Shown here piece after piece: positions 21,693-33,362 of a DNA stretch of 64,000 nt (its first letter is position 1; each line of letters opens with the position of its first letter). Location of the stretch: the NCBI GenBank assembly GCA_963583905.1, contig OY757309.1:116561453-116625452 (forward strand). Direction: 5' to 3'. The DNA is from Stenurella melanura. Lineage: Eukaryota > Arthropoda > Insecta > Coleoptera > Cerambycidae. Below the pieces are notes generated by a model. The model ran no database searches and was not told where the DNA came from. It saw only the letters and a program-made list of their open reading frames with translations. Position numbers and translations under genes: made by a program.

Positions 21693-24600
21693 TTTCTAAA
21701 AAATCTGGTATCATCCTTTACCCCCTCTCCTTTTCATAGCTTAATATGAATTCATGTTAATTTAATGGAACATTAGTGTGTTTATGGATATTACATAATA
21801 GCTTCGCAGTTTTGCATCCCATTTGGAATGGAAATCTCTACACTGTTCTCTATTCTGTTTTTTATTTATATGTAAACAATAATGTATGTAAATATGAATT
21901 ACAAACCTAATAAATTACAAATCTAATAAATCAAAATCAAAATGATCTAAATTCAAATTATCACATTCTGATTCAGAATCATTCAAATCAACACTATCCC
22001 ATCCTGCTCAGGCTCTTCCATGTCCAAGCGCCTAACGGATTTTAGTAAAGTGTCTAAATTTTTATTACTCTTGTCAGTAATTAGATGGTACCCTCATCTT
22101 ACATCTCCAGACACAATAAATCTTTTGTCATCAGTTAACAGCTACATTACTTTTTAGTTCTGTGTGAATAGTGTGTAAAGTGGATTTAAATATGGACATT
22201 TTACGGAATATTAAACCACCGTTTTCGACAACCTGAACATAGGCAGAAAAGTCTATTTGATGTTTAATAATGCTTCTGGAAACACATTTTGCCTTCTTCA
22301 TTATATCGCCGGCTTTAACAAAATACGCCTTCACACCAGTACCATAAAAGCTCACTATTGGTCTTCCAGGGTATTTATCCTTTATTCTCCCTACCACAGA
22401 CTTTATTTTGGGTATATTATAGATGTTATCGACATTATAATTTGAAGTATCGAAAACATTTGTTTTTTTTATGTCATCATAAACGTTGTCTGCGAAAATT
22501 TCTAAAATTAGACTGTCAATGCCTGTATATAGAACAGTTGTTTCATCTCCATACACTGATTTGATATATCCGTACAAAAACTCGTAGATGATGGTCTTGG
22601 AAATCTCCAAAATGGAAAAGCCTATATAGAGCGGCTTATCATAGACAATTTTTAATGTGTCCAATTGAACTGCTACTAAATTTTCACCGAAGACAGAACA
22701 AGATTTAAAATGCGGCAAGGCTATCAACGGTATAGCACCCAATATACCTTTCTTATTTTCTCAACATGAGCATAGTTTAATGGTTTGTCTTCGTCGACGT
22801 TTTCCATGGTTTTACCAAAGATTGAATTCACCATTAACTTGAATAGATCCTTTTTAAACGCATTTATAGCTGAATTTCTTAGTCTCGTATTAAAATCAAT
22901 GTATGATCCCAACCAGGGTGATTGGGAAAATTATGATTCTATGGATTTTCTGCAATTTGATACCATATTTCAAACACTGCCTCAAATTCTTATAGTGGAC
23001 GATATATTTATATTTATTTCGTAAGTTTGGGCTTAATTTGGAATTCTTACTTTTCGGAGGAGTAATTCTCTCAGGACAAAATGGTAAATCATTATGGTGA
23101 TCTTGTGAGTCTGATGGATATTCCAAGTTCCCTTCTAAAACATATCATCTTGGTGAATTTTTTCCAACTAGGGAACAATCAAATGCTTCAATTTCTTCTT
23201 TGTCAAGCCACCTAAAATCACCTGTGGGCAGGTAGTTCCCTTGCAGCTCCATATAAATTTGTGGCGTCTAGGTACTGATATATGATGTTAGTTTACTGGG
23301 ATCATAGTTCAGTAAAAATCTATTGTTTACCACAGCCTATCTTTTGCTGTATTGAGCCACTCCTCCTCGAATACCTTTTCTAAAGAAATGTACTGTATCC
23401 ACATCTGCTAAGAGCTCCAATTTAACTTCTGTGTGACGTAACATGGCATCCCAGCTCAAGGAAGGTGCAGTCAGATAATGGGCTGAGTCCGATTTGTATT
23501 GTTCTAAACACACTTCCCTGAAGTTTTCAAAAACATCGGTTAACAGTAAAATGTCTGATTTCAGATAAATCTGCCTAAGCTCTCAACGTTTCCCATTTGA
23601 AGGTGTTCTATACTTTGTTAGCTCGTTCATAGTCCTCATCAGAAATGACCTCATTTGTTAATTCATTGTAAAACTTGTCTTTTGAAAGTAATTGTCTTTC
23701 TTCCAATTTTCCAAACGAGTCTACATAATAACAAGGAAAACACTCCTTTCTGTCTAATTAAACTAAACTCTTCCTCATCTTGAAAATACTTTCTAATCTC
23801 AGTACACTGGTTAGATTCTACTAAACTTTGGCTTAATTTATCGAGAGATTTGGATACGAATCTAAAGAGTCTACACATTTTAATCGCAGGAATGTGTTCG
23901 GTTCCTTGGGGTTTACAGATTTTTCAATGAGGATTGACTTAGAGAAAGAGATGTATTTCTCTTTGGTTTGTGCAATCACCGACATGCTTTCCTTCTTACA
24001 TGCCAGCTTCTTGATAAATAAGTGACTATCATAATTGGTCAAATTATGGAAAGAAATAGGTATGAATATCAGCACGTTATAGTTCAAATTGCACACAAAA
24101 TAAGCAGCGGCACGGAAGTGTCCTGTCAGACGACAGAGATGGCGAATTTTTGCGACATTAGGCTTGAACGGATTCTTGAAAAAGTAACAGCAAATCGCGT
24201 TTTCAAATTTGGCTTCCTCTCGATCCGTAAGGGGCAGCATCTGTTTAACATGTTTCAGGTGTAGGCCAGTAGAATTAGAAAAACCGCTGGATGAAATTCC
24301 TTACAGGTAACCACATGGTATATTCGATGTATTCATTGATAAGGAACATACCTGTGAATTTCCTCCCATTTTAGAGTGGGGGAACATTTTTTAATTAACG
24401 TCTTTTTGTGCAAAAATCACGAAAAATCGAGTTTTTTAAGCATAGCTCTAAGTCAATTAACAATAGCCATATTTGATGTTATACGTTTCGTAGGTGATAT
24501 AAAGACAGTTCATTTGCCACCCGAATAATTTAAAATGGGTTAATATTTTTTTTAAATAATCGAAAAGAACTGTCGAAAAAATCGAAAATTTCAATAATTT

Positions 24601-25668
24601 TTAATTTTGTGAAAAATTATCTTATATCCTTAGAACTTGGTGAAAACATGTTTTATGTAACCCTGAAGCTACCATAAAATTTTCATTAAAAAATGTTTAT
24701 AACTTTTCGAGAAAATTCATTTGTTTATAAAAAAGGTCTGAAATGTTTAATTCAATCTGACCCAGTTCCCGTCATCAAAAATGACTCATCCGGAGCTCAT
24801 TTTTTTCGTTGTGACGTCTAGTTTACGAATACATCATTGGCATAATGATTTTTTAATATTTTCATCAACAAAATGGCGTTTGAAAAAGTACGACTTCTTC
24901 GGGCAGAGTTATTTGCGAATATTTTAATAACAAATTAATGTACTGGCATAAAACTTTCATATTCTGGTAGCTCGTATTTTTACACGAATTTGAAAAACAA
25001 AAATTATTGTTGTAAGATGTTTAGAAGCCGAGATAATTTTTTTAGTTGTTAAATACGCCATTTGTTTATTTAATAACATAAACATTTGAAATTTACATAG
25101 TAACTAGTTGAAGACTTGATTTTTGTAATTCAGAGAACTGTCGCGTATATGTATTAAGAGTCGTAAGGTCAATTTTTGTACACTACAGTCTGAATGAGTC
25201 TTCGTGCCCCGCCCTCATGTGTCCACGTTAACGTTTTCGGTCAAGCGACTTCAAATTCCGACAAAAAAATCGATGTGTCTGCTTCATTTATGATGCCATT
25301 TCGACTTTTTTTTAATTTGGGGTCACACGATGAAATATTAACTACCGTATTAACATTGTTGAAATATTGTTAATAAATTTGTTATAAACAATTTAAATAA
25401 AACATTTTTTTTGCCTTCTATTCGAGGAGCGGAGTGCCGAATGAGTACTTAATAACAAACTAATGAAAGAGCATGATTGTGGTTTATAGTATACGTTTAA
25501 AAATACTTTTACCTTAGTCCATGTACTACACTGTATAAATTTGATTTGTACTGTACGTACCTTTTACTGGGTTTATGCAGATATACAAAAGGGGAAGGTG
25601 TATGCATGATTGTTGTTCAAATAAATTATTAAATATTGTCTGTAATTGTCTATTTGTGGCATATTCAG

Positions 25669-25968
25669 ATTTTCTTACTTTTTATTGGGTATTTTGCCAT
25701 TGAAAAATACTTAAAAATTTTAATGAAAAAACCTCTGCGCCAAACGGATCAGACAGAGGTTGGTTCTTGAATACTTGACTGTTTCAAAAAGTCTCACACC
25801 TAAAAATATATAAACTAGAACAATGTAATAAACTAGAAACTGAAAATGAAAGCTATCGTCAAGTATTCAAGAACCAACCTCTGTCTAATCCGTTTGGCGC
25901 AGACGTTTTTTCATTAAAATTTTTAAATGTTTTTCAGTGGCAAAATACCCAATAAAAAGTAAGAAAAT
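25669..25968. mobile_element. 300-bp MITE nested in the long-TIR element
   Basis: Arms of about 110 bp (25669-25778 and 25858-25968) pair from ATTTTCTTACTTTTTATT inward through 'tctgcgccaaacgga' and 'gaaccaacctctgtct'. The centre is about 80 bp. No coding capacity. A target duplication is not obvious. Confidence 0.75.
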
Positions 25969-25974
25969 TATTAA

Positions 25975-27070
25975 ATAATATATTGTGACGTCCTTTCTTC
26001 CGTCCGCCCATAAACAAGTGGAAGCGTTACTTTGACGCTGAGCGTGATTTCGGTTATCTCGAGCGCCTCTTGCAATAGGGCTGGGATAGCTACAGTGGAG
26101 GAACGGTTATGTCCAAGGGTCCTGGATGGCAAATTAGACTTTCACTCACATTCAGCAGTAAAAAACACGTGTTGGTAGATAACAAAGTTTATTAACATAT
26201 AAAATTCAATAATACAATGGAAGAGAAAACCAAATAAATAAATAACGGAATAACCAGAGCTTAAATGTGTCAGGTACATTGGTATCAACATTTTAATTGA
26301 TAGCAAAAGTAAGAAGCAAAGAAATAAATAAATCGGTAAAAACAGCAGTAAGTAGTAAGCAAAGAAAACGGTGTGCAAATACCAAGCAATAGCAAGCAAT
26401 TATTTACAGTAAAATCATGCTTATAGGAGCGGTCAGTGTGAAGAGTTGGCAAAATTTAATTTCAGTGCATTTGTGTGAAAATTTAGCTCGGCCACGTGGT
26501 ATCTTGTTGGAGTTGATGCGGAAAATTTTCTAAGTATCAAAATGTACGGATAATTAATTAATTTTATTCCATCTAGATTTTATGCTCAATCCCTGGACTA
26601 TTATACATTTATAGAAGCAAATAAATATATGAAAGTTGTGCATGTGGTTTTGACTTGAGGCAGCATGAAATATTATAAACAAAATGGACGATATGTTTTA
26701 AGTCTCTGCCTCCTTTAGGGATAAACAGGAATTTTTTAAATCAGTAAAATGACTAGACTGTCTGAGTTAAAATCTGGTAAACGCTATCTACTGTCACAAT
26801 TTCCATCGAAATATCATCTATGTTCCCTTCCCCTCTGGAAATTCTTGAGGTCATAGCTATTTGGATAAAATCGCGAGAATTTAACAAGCCCTAATTCGAG
26901 CACACCACTTTGTTAATCAGCATATTTGAAAATTGAAGTTTAACTGATCAAATCGGAAAAGATAGTACATTCTCACACAGATACCACGTTGCTACTTTCA
27001 TCTACTAGTTAAAACAGTAATAAACAGTACGAAGAGTATCAATACGTGCAAAAATTTTCACCAAAACAGA
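25975..27070. other. Core of the long-TIR element, unassigned
   Basis: The sequence starting TGTGACGTCC with a GC-rich stretch to about 26130 looks unlike its surroundings and could be part of another mobile element (LTR-like start), but no partner copy or end was found. The rest is AT-rich without ORFs of interest. Confidence 0.3.
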
Positions 27071-27388
27071 AACGTCAAAAATTGACATTACGTGCCTTAA
27101 TACATAACATTATACGTGACAGCTCACTGAGTTACAAAAATCAAGTCTTCAACTAGTTACTGTGTAAATTTCAAATGTTTATGTTAATAAATAAACAAAT
27201 GGCGTAATTAACAACTAAAAAAATTATCTCGGCTTCTAAACATCTTACAACAATATTTTTTTTTCAAATTCGTGTAAAAATACGAGCTACCAGAATATGA
27301 AAGTTTTATGCCAGTACATTAATTTGTTATTAAGATATTCGCAAAAAACTCTGCCCGAAAAAGTCGTACTTTTTCAAACGCCATTTTG

Positions 27389-27510
27389 TTTTGAAACATT
27401 CTTTACAGGATTTTGCAAACAGCAGAAAAAATTTTTTCTGCTGTTTGCAAAATCCTATAAAGAATGTTTCAATACAGTTATAAGCAAACAAATAATAATT
27501 CATTTTTAAA
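27389..27510. mobile_element. 122-bp mini-hairpin insertion with 9-bp duplication
   Basis: A near-perfect hairpin with arms of about 40 bp around 'gcagaaaaaattttttctgc' lies between two copies of GCCATTTTG (27380-27388 and 27511-27519). The matching position in the opposite arm of the host element (near 24855) has a single uninterrupted copy, so the insertion is proven by comparison within the window. Confidence 0.75.
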
Positions 27511-29560
27511 GCCATTTTGATGATTAAAATATTAAAAAATCATTATGCCAACAATGTATTCGTAAACGAGACGTCACAACGAAAAAAATGAGCTCCGGAT
27601 GAGTCATATTTGATGACGGGAACTGGGTCAGATTGAATTAAACATTTCAGACCTTTTTTTATAAACAAATGAATTTTCTCGAAAAGTTATAAATATTTTT
27701 TGATGAAAATTTTATGGTAGCTTCAGGGTTACATAAGACATGTTTTCACCAAGTTTTAAGGATATAAAAAAAAATTTCACGGAAATAAAAATTATTGAAA
27801 TTTTCGATTTTTTCGACAGTTCTTTTCGATTATTTAAAAACACTATTAACCGATTTAAATTATTCGGGTGGCAAATGAACTGTCTTTATATCACATACGA
27901 AACGTATAACATCAAATATGGCTATTGTCAATTCGCTTAGAGCTATGCTTAAAAAAACACGATTTTTCGTGATTTTTGCACAAAAAGACGTTAATTAAAA
28001 AATGTTCCCCCACTCTAAAATGGGAGGAAATTCAGGTATGTTCCTTATCAATGAATACATCGAATATACCATGTGGTTACCTGTAAGGAATTTCATCCAA
28101 GATTAGCCTTCCCATGAGCTAATTCTACTGGCCTACTGGTTATTATACAAGTGTAGAGCTGTCTCATCCAAGTTCTTAGCAAATACTTCAACAGCATCGG
28201 GTCCTTGATATGTTATGAATTTTGAATAATTATCATCGAAATTGCATTTCACATAAAAGACAAAAGAATACGGCTGGTGCTCACATACTTTAATCGTGCA
28301 CGATTTATCTTCACAAGGTATATTAAGGTCGATTAGTTTCAAGAAACTCTCGAAATCGGCATAAATTACAAATGAAACAGGTAGTTGTCTTTCAAAGTTT
28401 ATGAATTTAAGGATGTTCTCAGGCATTGATTCACCATACTTACTAATTTTCAACTCAGTAGATGGCAGTTTCGTGTATGTATGGTTACAGTCATTTTCAT
28501 CGTGTTTTCTCAGCTGATCTACTTTCCGAAACGACTGTAGACGTCCTTCGCAAATATATAATCGGCCATCATGTTTTGATTTTTGGTTTGAAACCAATTT
28601 TGAAAAATTTTGTATAAGGCAATAATGAGTGCTACCTGAATTATCCGATATAAGTAGTAAATTGATGTGCGTGGCCTATTGGCATGATGTAAAATGTAAT
28701 GGTCCAACAACTTCAGTATTAGTTTTCCCATCCTTAAATTCTGATTCAAGACCAAACACATCAATGGAGATGTTCATTTTCTCGAACTTGGCTATATCCT
28801 TTAGTTTCATGGGGAATTCTAAGCCTCTAAAGCTCAGCAAAGTATCATAATGTGGATACGAACTTATTTTCGTTGGATCACCCTCTGAGGGGAAAATATC
28901 TGCATTGATCGACTATGCAAAGCAAGCACTATCCTTGTTTTGTATGTTTAAAAGAGCCTTCTTATTATAAATTGCTTTGGGTAACTTAATGTATTGGTGT
29001 AAATTTCTTATGTTGAGGTCAAGGAACATTATACGTTTTAATGTCCACTCAGAGTCTTTCTCTTGGAATTCAGATGTTTGTACACTCATTTCCTTGCTAA
29101 AGTTTTCGAAAACCTGATGCAAGTCCGTTAATAAAGTGATTATTTTATTTTTGGTATTGAATGACTTAATATCCGTCATTTCCTTTTCGGGAATTTCATA
29201 AAGCCCAAATACTTCAAAATTAATCTTGAGTGTCTGGTATCTCTCCAAATATTCACCAATTTTATCCAATCCTTTTTTAAACTTCTTTCAGAAAATCGGA
29301 ATAGGCGATGTGGCTTCTAGTTACTAAAACGGTAACTAGCAATCCTGTTTTTAAATGCACAATGTAGTTTGTCAACGCCATTTCCCAAGTTGCTGAGAAT
29401 AGGGCGATTTGTTTGCTTTCTGTCAATTATAAACATTTCGTTCAGGGCCGTACATCCATTATTATTAATATGTCGTAAGTTGAAAGATGTTGAAAAGTTA
29501 CTTCCACAATATCCACAAGTTTTTGAACCGCTCAAAGAATTTTGTTTCCTATTAATGCCA

Positions 29561-29616
29561 CTTGTAGAAGGTATACTTGTAGAAGGTACACTTGTAGAAG
29601 GTACACTTGTAGAAGA
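29561..29616 (-). repeat. 18-bp tandem repeat in the polB N-terminal linker
   Basis: Four copies of an 18-bp unit built on 'acttgtagaaggta'. On the minus strand it encodes a six-residue period STSVPS/STSIPS, a disordered linker before the Cys pair of the polymerase. Confidence 0.7.
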
Positions 29617-29799
29617 TTCATCATCAGACTTTTGCTTCTTGCTTGGCGCCTCATAAGCTACACCCCATCATTTAGAATGGAACAATATTGACGAACTAAA
29701 TTGCTTTTCTTTGAAAAAACTTTCTTGCGTTCACAGTATTGGTGAATATTATTTTCCCAGCCTTATATATAATCTGTTGCTGGGAGAGGGGGTTGCCAA

Positions 29800-30700
29800 G
29801 TGTACACCAGATTATGAGAACGACTGTCACGATACCCTCCCACGATTGATCAGATATGCGCCAGATGTCCTCGATAAAAATTCATACCGGATATGCGATC
29901 TACCTTGTGTAGACAAGTTAACCATGTGTTGGTTAAAGTCTTTGACCTCTAAATATTTGTGATTCCTGTTCATTACGTCATCGCTAAAAGTTTTCGGCTA
30001 TTTCCGGTTTACCTGCCCACTTCCGTTTCGATCTTGGGCACTTCCAGTTACACTTCGGGAGTCACAATTCACTTCCGGTTCGATATCAGTCATTTATGTT
30101 TGATTCCATACCTTCTTGACCACTTCCTGTTCGATTTTGGGCACTCCCGGTTACACTTCCGAATTCACAATCCACTTCCGTTTCGCTACCAGTCACTTCC
30201 GGTTTGATTCCATGCACCTTGACCACTCCCGGTCTAATTTCTGGCACTTCCGGTTGGATTTCGACCACTTCCGGTTTCGCATCCGATATGCTTTTATTTC
30301 CTGTTTCATTTCCGACCACTTCCCGTTTCTCCCCACGCCTCCTTGACCACTTCCGGTCGGATTTCGAACACTTCCGGTTTCATTTCCAGTGTATTCTTAC
30401 TTCTGGTTTCATTTTCGGTAACTTTTGGTTCACCTGTTTGATTTCCGGTTCGATTTCTGATCACTCCGTCTACTTCCGTCTACCTGTTTGCATAAGGTAA
30501 CACCTGCATACAATATGTAACCCGCCATCTGCACACAGGGAGAACGACGGTTACGATGCTTTTCTATCAATACAGCCCACCTGCATGCCAGATGTTCATC
30601 AAATAACGGTTTACGCCAGATGCTCACCCACGTGTACGCCATATGTTCCCTGTGATTCACCTTCGGTCAGATGGCCGCCCACGTGCACGCCATACCTAAT
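29800..30700 (-). repeat. Polinton right terminal inverted repeat with ETS array
   Basis: This is the reverse complement of the left TIR. It carries TTACGTCA at 29973-29980 and six exact ACTTCCGG words (30071, 30195, 30246, 30267, 30349, 30370), with many one-mismatch copies between 29997 and 30470. The outer segment has CACGTG at 30629 and 30680 with CAGATG-type words. ORFs called here on both strands are products of the short repeats. Confidence 0.85.
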
Positions 30701-31019
30701 GACAACGTTGCTGGAGCGGAGCTAATCATCAGGGAGCTCTGTTCATTGATAAGCTGCTCCGCCCCGGCAGCGCTGTCATTTGCATACTACTCGTACTTAT
30801 ACAGATTCGGAAATTGTAGTTGATAATATGTAAATGTATATCTGCACAGGTAAACCATGCCTTGCCGTAGATGAACGCAAGGCATTCGGATTCGTTCATA
30901 GCACCACCGCTTGGCTTCGTCATTGATCCCACGCATTATGCTTTCAGTAGCCTAGCCGTAACGACGTGGGAATAAAATAAATTAATCTCAATTTCGTTAA
31001 AATTCCGGCTGTTTATACA
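30701..31019. other. No gene seen
   Basis: The sequence outside the Polinton right end includes a GC-rich segment near 30700-30780. Nothing recognised. Confidence 0.4.
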
Positions 31020-32036
31020 ACTGCTGAAAAAGTACAAATTGTGAAGTGGTACTGGCTATTCCATTGATGACACAATTAAATTTAATGTGGCATTTAAAGA
31101 CATACCAATTCCCTCACGCAATTTCACGTATTAAAAAATTTGAAAATTTCGGTTGTGTCATGAATTACTGTAATAAATGCTCTCAACGCGAACCCCGTCA
31201 TCAACCAATGAGCAAAGAACGTGAAATTCGAGAAACTAATGTCTGCGCACTTGTTTAAAATAGTGAACCTTGTTCTAGCAGGCAAATTGCTGATGAAGTT
31301 GACATGGAGGAAAGATCTGTACGAAATATTTTGAAAAGAAATGGGTACAGTTGTTTTAAAACAACGCAAGAACTATTTCCCGAGGACAATTTCAAACGGA
31401 TGGAATTTTGTGAAATCATGATGAATAAAGTAAATGACAATGAAAACTTAAAAAAAAACATATTGTTCACAAATGAATCATCCTTCTCATCACATAGAAA
31501 ACACAATCCATTCGTAGTACGATATTGGTCCCGGGAAAACAAACATTTGAGTGTTGCTGTGAGAACTCAGTATCCGCAAAAGTTGAACGTTTGGACGGGA
31601 ATTTTAGACAATCATATTATAGGCCCACTGATAATCGATGGCAATTTAAATGGAAATAAATATTTAGAGCTTTTAAAAATCAAATAATTCCTGAAGTTCA
31701 AAATCTTCCTGTCAACTTTGAAAATATTTGGTTTCAACAAGTCGGCTGCCCAAGTCATAATAAAGGAATGGTTATTAACTTTCTGGAAAGAACGTTTCCC
31801 AATCGTTTAATAAGTACGAGGGGAATGATAAAATGACCCAAATGACCCCCCAGGTCACCAGATATAGCAATAATTTAGTTAAATTACGGGAAAAACTTAT
31901 TCAACTTTGTGCAAACATTACCCCAAATCAACTCAATGATATGAGAGATTCATTGTATAATCGGTTTGGTTATTGTTTGACACAAGAAGGTGGTTTGTTT
32001 GAACCCTTACTTCGTTAATTTATTTGTGATAAGTAT
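31020..32036 (+). pseudogene. DUF4817-type mariner-like transposase, catalytically dead
   Basis: This was a cut-and-paste DDE transposase. The start reads YTTAEKVQIVKWYW (DUF4817 helix-turn-helix) near 31017, then a second helix-turn-helix with MEERSVRNILKRNGY in the 31304-31687 frame. The catalytic boxes read ILFTNESSF (first Asp is Asn), IWFQQVGCPSHN near 31730 (second Asp is Val) and PPRSPDIAI near 31848 (last Asp kept, but the codon just before this box is a stop). Sequence between PDIAI and LREKLIQLC is deleted. The end is FGYCLTQEGGLFEPLLR. TIRs were not identified. Confidence 0.85.
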
Positions 32037-32503
32037 TAGGTGATTTTAATTGCTCAGGATTATTTAATTTTATTTTAATGCTCTATTTTTATATCGTACT
32101 TAATAGGAATTATTATTTTATTCCCATAGCCTTTATGTCTAAAAAAGAATATGCAGAAATACTTTCAATAGAAGAAATTATTTGTCAAAAATGTGACAAA
32201 TGACTTCTAACTAACTTTTGACGAGACATTAATCTCGTTCCGTGTAGAAATTATTAGCAATGTATACCCACAGTTCATGCGGTACTAAATACAATGTCGA
32301 CTCGATTTATTCGGGCGTTTATTCTCTATAATATTGCGATGTACAATTTTTGAATCTGTACATTTTTTGTATTAAATACAGCTTTACAACTTTTTCTGTT
32401 ATCTTCGGTATCTATCTTTGGATATCGCAAATTCATCCAATGCCTTCTATAAAATGAAATAAAATATTCTTATATACTTATATAATAATATATAAATATG
32501 TGC

Positions 32504-32539
<36 letters not shown>

Positions 32540-32944
32540 TAATAATGAACGGGTACGGAAGACGAATCGTGAACCTGCAAGTGGTGTACTTGGAAAGGCA
32601 GACGTAGTAACTCGGTCTGACAATGTCGGACGAAGGTCTCTGGGCTAACCACCCTAAGACCAATATCTGTGGTTCCAACGGGTAGAGAATCACAATCGAC
32701 TCCAGCTAAAAGAGGATCAGAGGCAAGTTGTAAGGGGCCATGCCGGACGATTTCAATGATGACAACATACGTAATGCATACGGTCGACGAGGGACCGTCA
32801 AGATGATTAGCTGACTTGCTACGAGAACAGTGAACCTGCGCGCAGTGTACGAGGCGCGATTACATGAAATCTGCTATGCTATGCACTAGGCTCGAGTGAA
32901 AAAATCTACTTTTAAATTTTTCTTGCGGCTAGTTCTTAAAAGCT
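32037..32944. other. AAT microsatellite and unassigned DNA
   Basis: A trinucleotide run (AAT)n lies at about 32508-32546. The following 32547-32890 stretch is richer in GC and contains two similar words ('gtgaacctgcaagtggtgtac' near 32568 and 'gtgaacctgcgcgcagtgtac' near 32830). It is probably part of an old retroelement, but no protein motif is readable. Confidence 0.45.
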
Positions 32945-33116
32945 GCCTTATAATATAAGTGTTAATTTCTCTAAGTTTCGAATTTTTCGGAAACCATCTT
33001 CAGGTGCCACAACTTAGTTAAAAGTTATTTTTCCAACTTTTAACTAAGTTGTGGCACCTGAAGATGGTTTCCGAAAAATTCGAAACTTAGAGAAATTAAC
33101 ACTTATATTATAAGGC
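32945..33116. mobile_element. 172-bp near-perfect hairpin (snapback MITE)
   Basis: The arms of about 80 bp, 32945-33026 and 33034-33116, are exact complements as far as I can follow by eye, from GCCTTATAATATAAGTG inward to AACTTAGTTAAAAGTT, with an ~8-nt loop. The perfect match implies a recent origin or conversion. Confidence 0.8.
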
Positions 33117-33362
33117 CATTTAAAAAAAATGCTAGTTACTCAAATAAATCAAATTCTATTAATTCACTTTTTTGTGAAAAGTTACTAAAAACTAAATTTA
33201 TATTAATTAAAAATCATAAAGGTTAGGTTGTTTTTAATTTCTTTTAAATATAACGTCCTCATTTTAGAGAAAATGGAAAACTGCATGCTGCATTTGTCTG
33301 TATTAAAGCGGAGTACCGCGTTTTGGTCTCAGTTAATATTCTTTGTTTTCTGAAGCAGCGAG

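Larger units (their letters stand above)
24261..28136. mobile_element. 3.9-kb non-autonomous element with ~1-kb TIRs, inserted in polB
   Basis: The arms 24261-25185 and 27072-28136 are reverse complements from the end word GTAGGCCAGTAGAATT inward, with landmarks 'gtaaccacatggtatatt', 'tgggggaacattttttaatt', 'tttgatgacgggaactggg' and its complement, and 'gaagacttgatttttgt'. The polB frame enters at 28136 and resumes near 24255 with little loss, so this is a clean insertion. The stop that ends the 28133-28597 frame is created by the TIR itself. The target duplication is not clear (at most a few bases). No transposase is seen. Confidence 0.88.
22090..29655 (-). pseudogene. polB: Polinton protein-primed DNA polymerase B, split by an insertion
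   Basis: This enzyme would replicate the element. From the right: a Ser/Thr/Pro repeat linker and Cys pair CGYCGSNF (29317-29655), an N-terminal domain with SFNTKNK and EFQEKDSEWT (28913-29269), then 28133-28764. The 3.9-kb insertion follows, then a Cys/His region and the exonuclease box FHNLTNYDSHLFI (23833-24240), DLYLKSDILLLTDVF near 23535, motif A YLDATNLYG near 23270, motif B FKLMVNSIFGKTMENV (22724-22912) and motif C YTGIDSLILEI (22131-22742). Motif C has Gly where the first catalytic Asp belongs. At least six frameshifts or stops are present. Confidence 0.92.
9661..30700. mobile_element. Decayed Polinton/Maverick (adintovirus-like) element with long TIRs
   Basis: About 21 kb bounded by ~1-kb inverted repeats (9661-10690 and 29800-30700). 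It contains the diagnostic set: retroviral-type integrase, adenain-like cysteine protease, protein-primed type-B DNA polymerase and capsid-type genes. Gene order from the left is integrase (minus), DUF8207-like ORF (minus), PLA2-like/protease/capsid-like/nuclease-like block (plus) and polB (minus). No packaging ATPase was recognised. Terminal 6-bp target duplications could not be located; the left end abuts a jockey-type element. All genes are broken, and three large insertions interrupt the element. Confidence 0.88.

Noticed and set aside
25975..26140. Solo LTR starting TGTGACGTCC
   Set aside because: No matching end, target duplication or second copy found in the window.
29959..30660. Several ORFs on both strands
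   Set aside because: Same repeat-array artefact in the right TIR.
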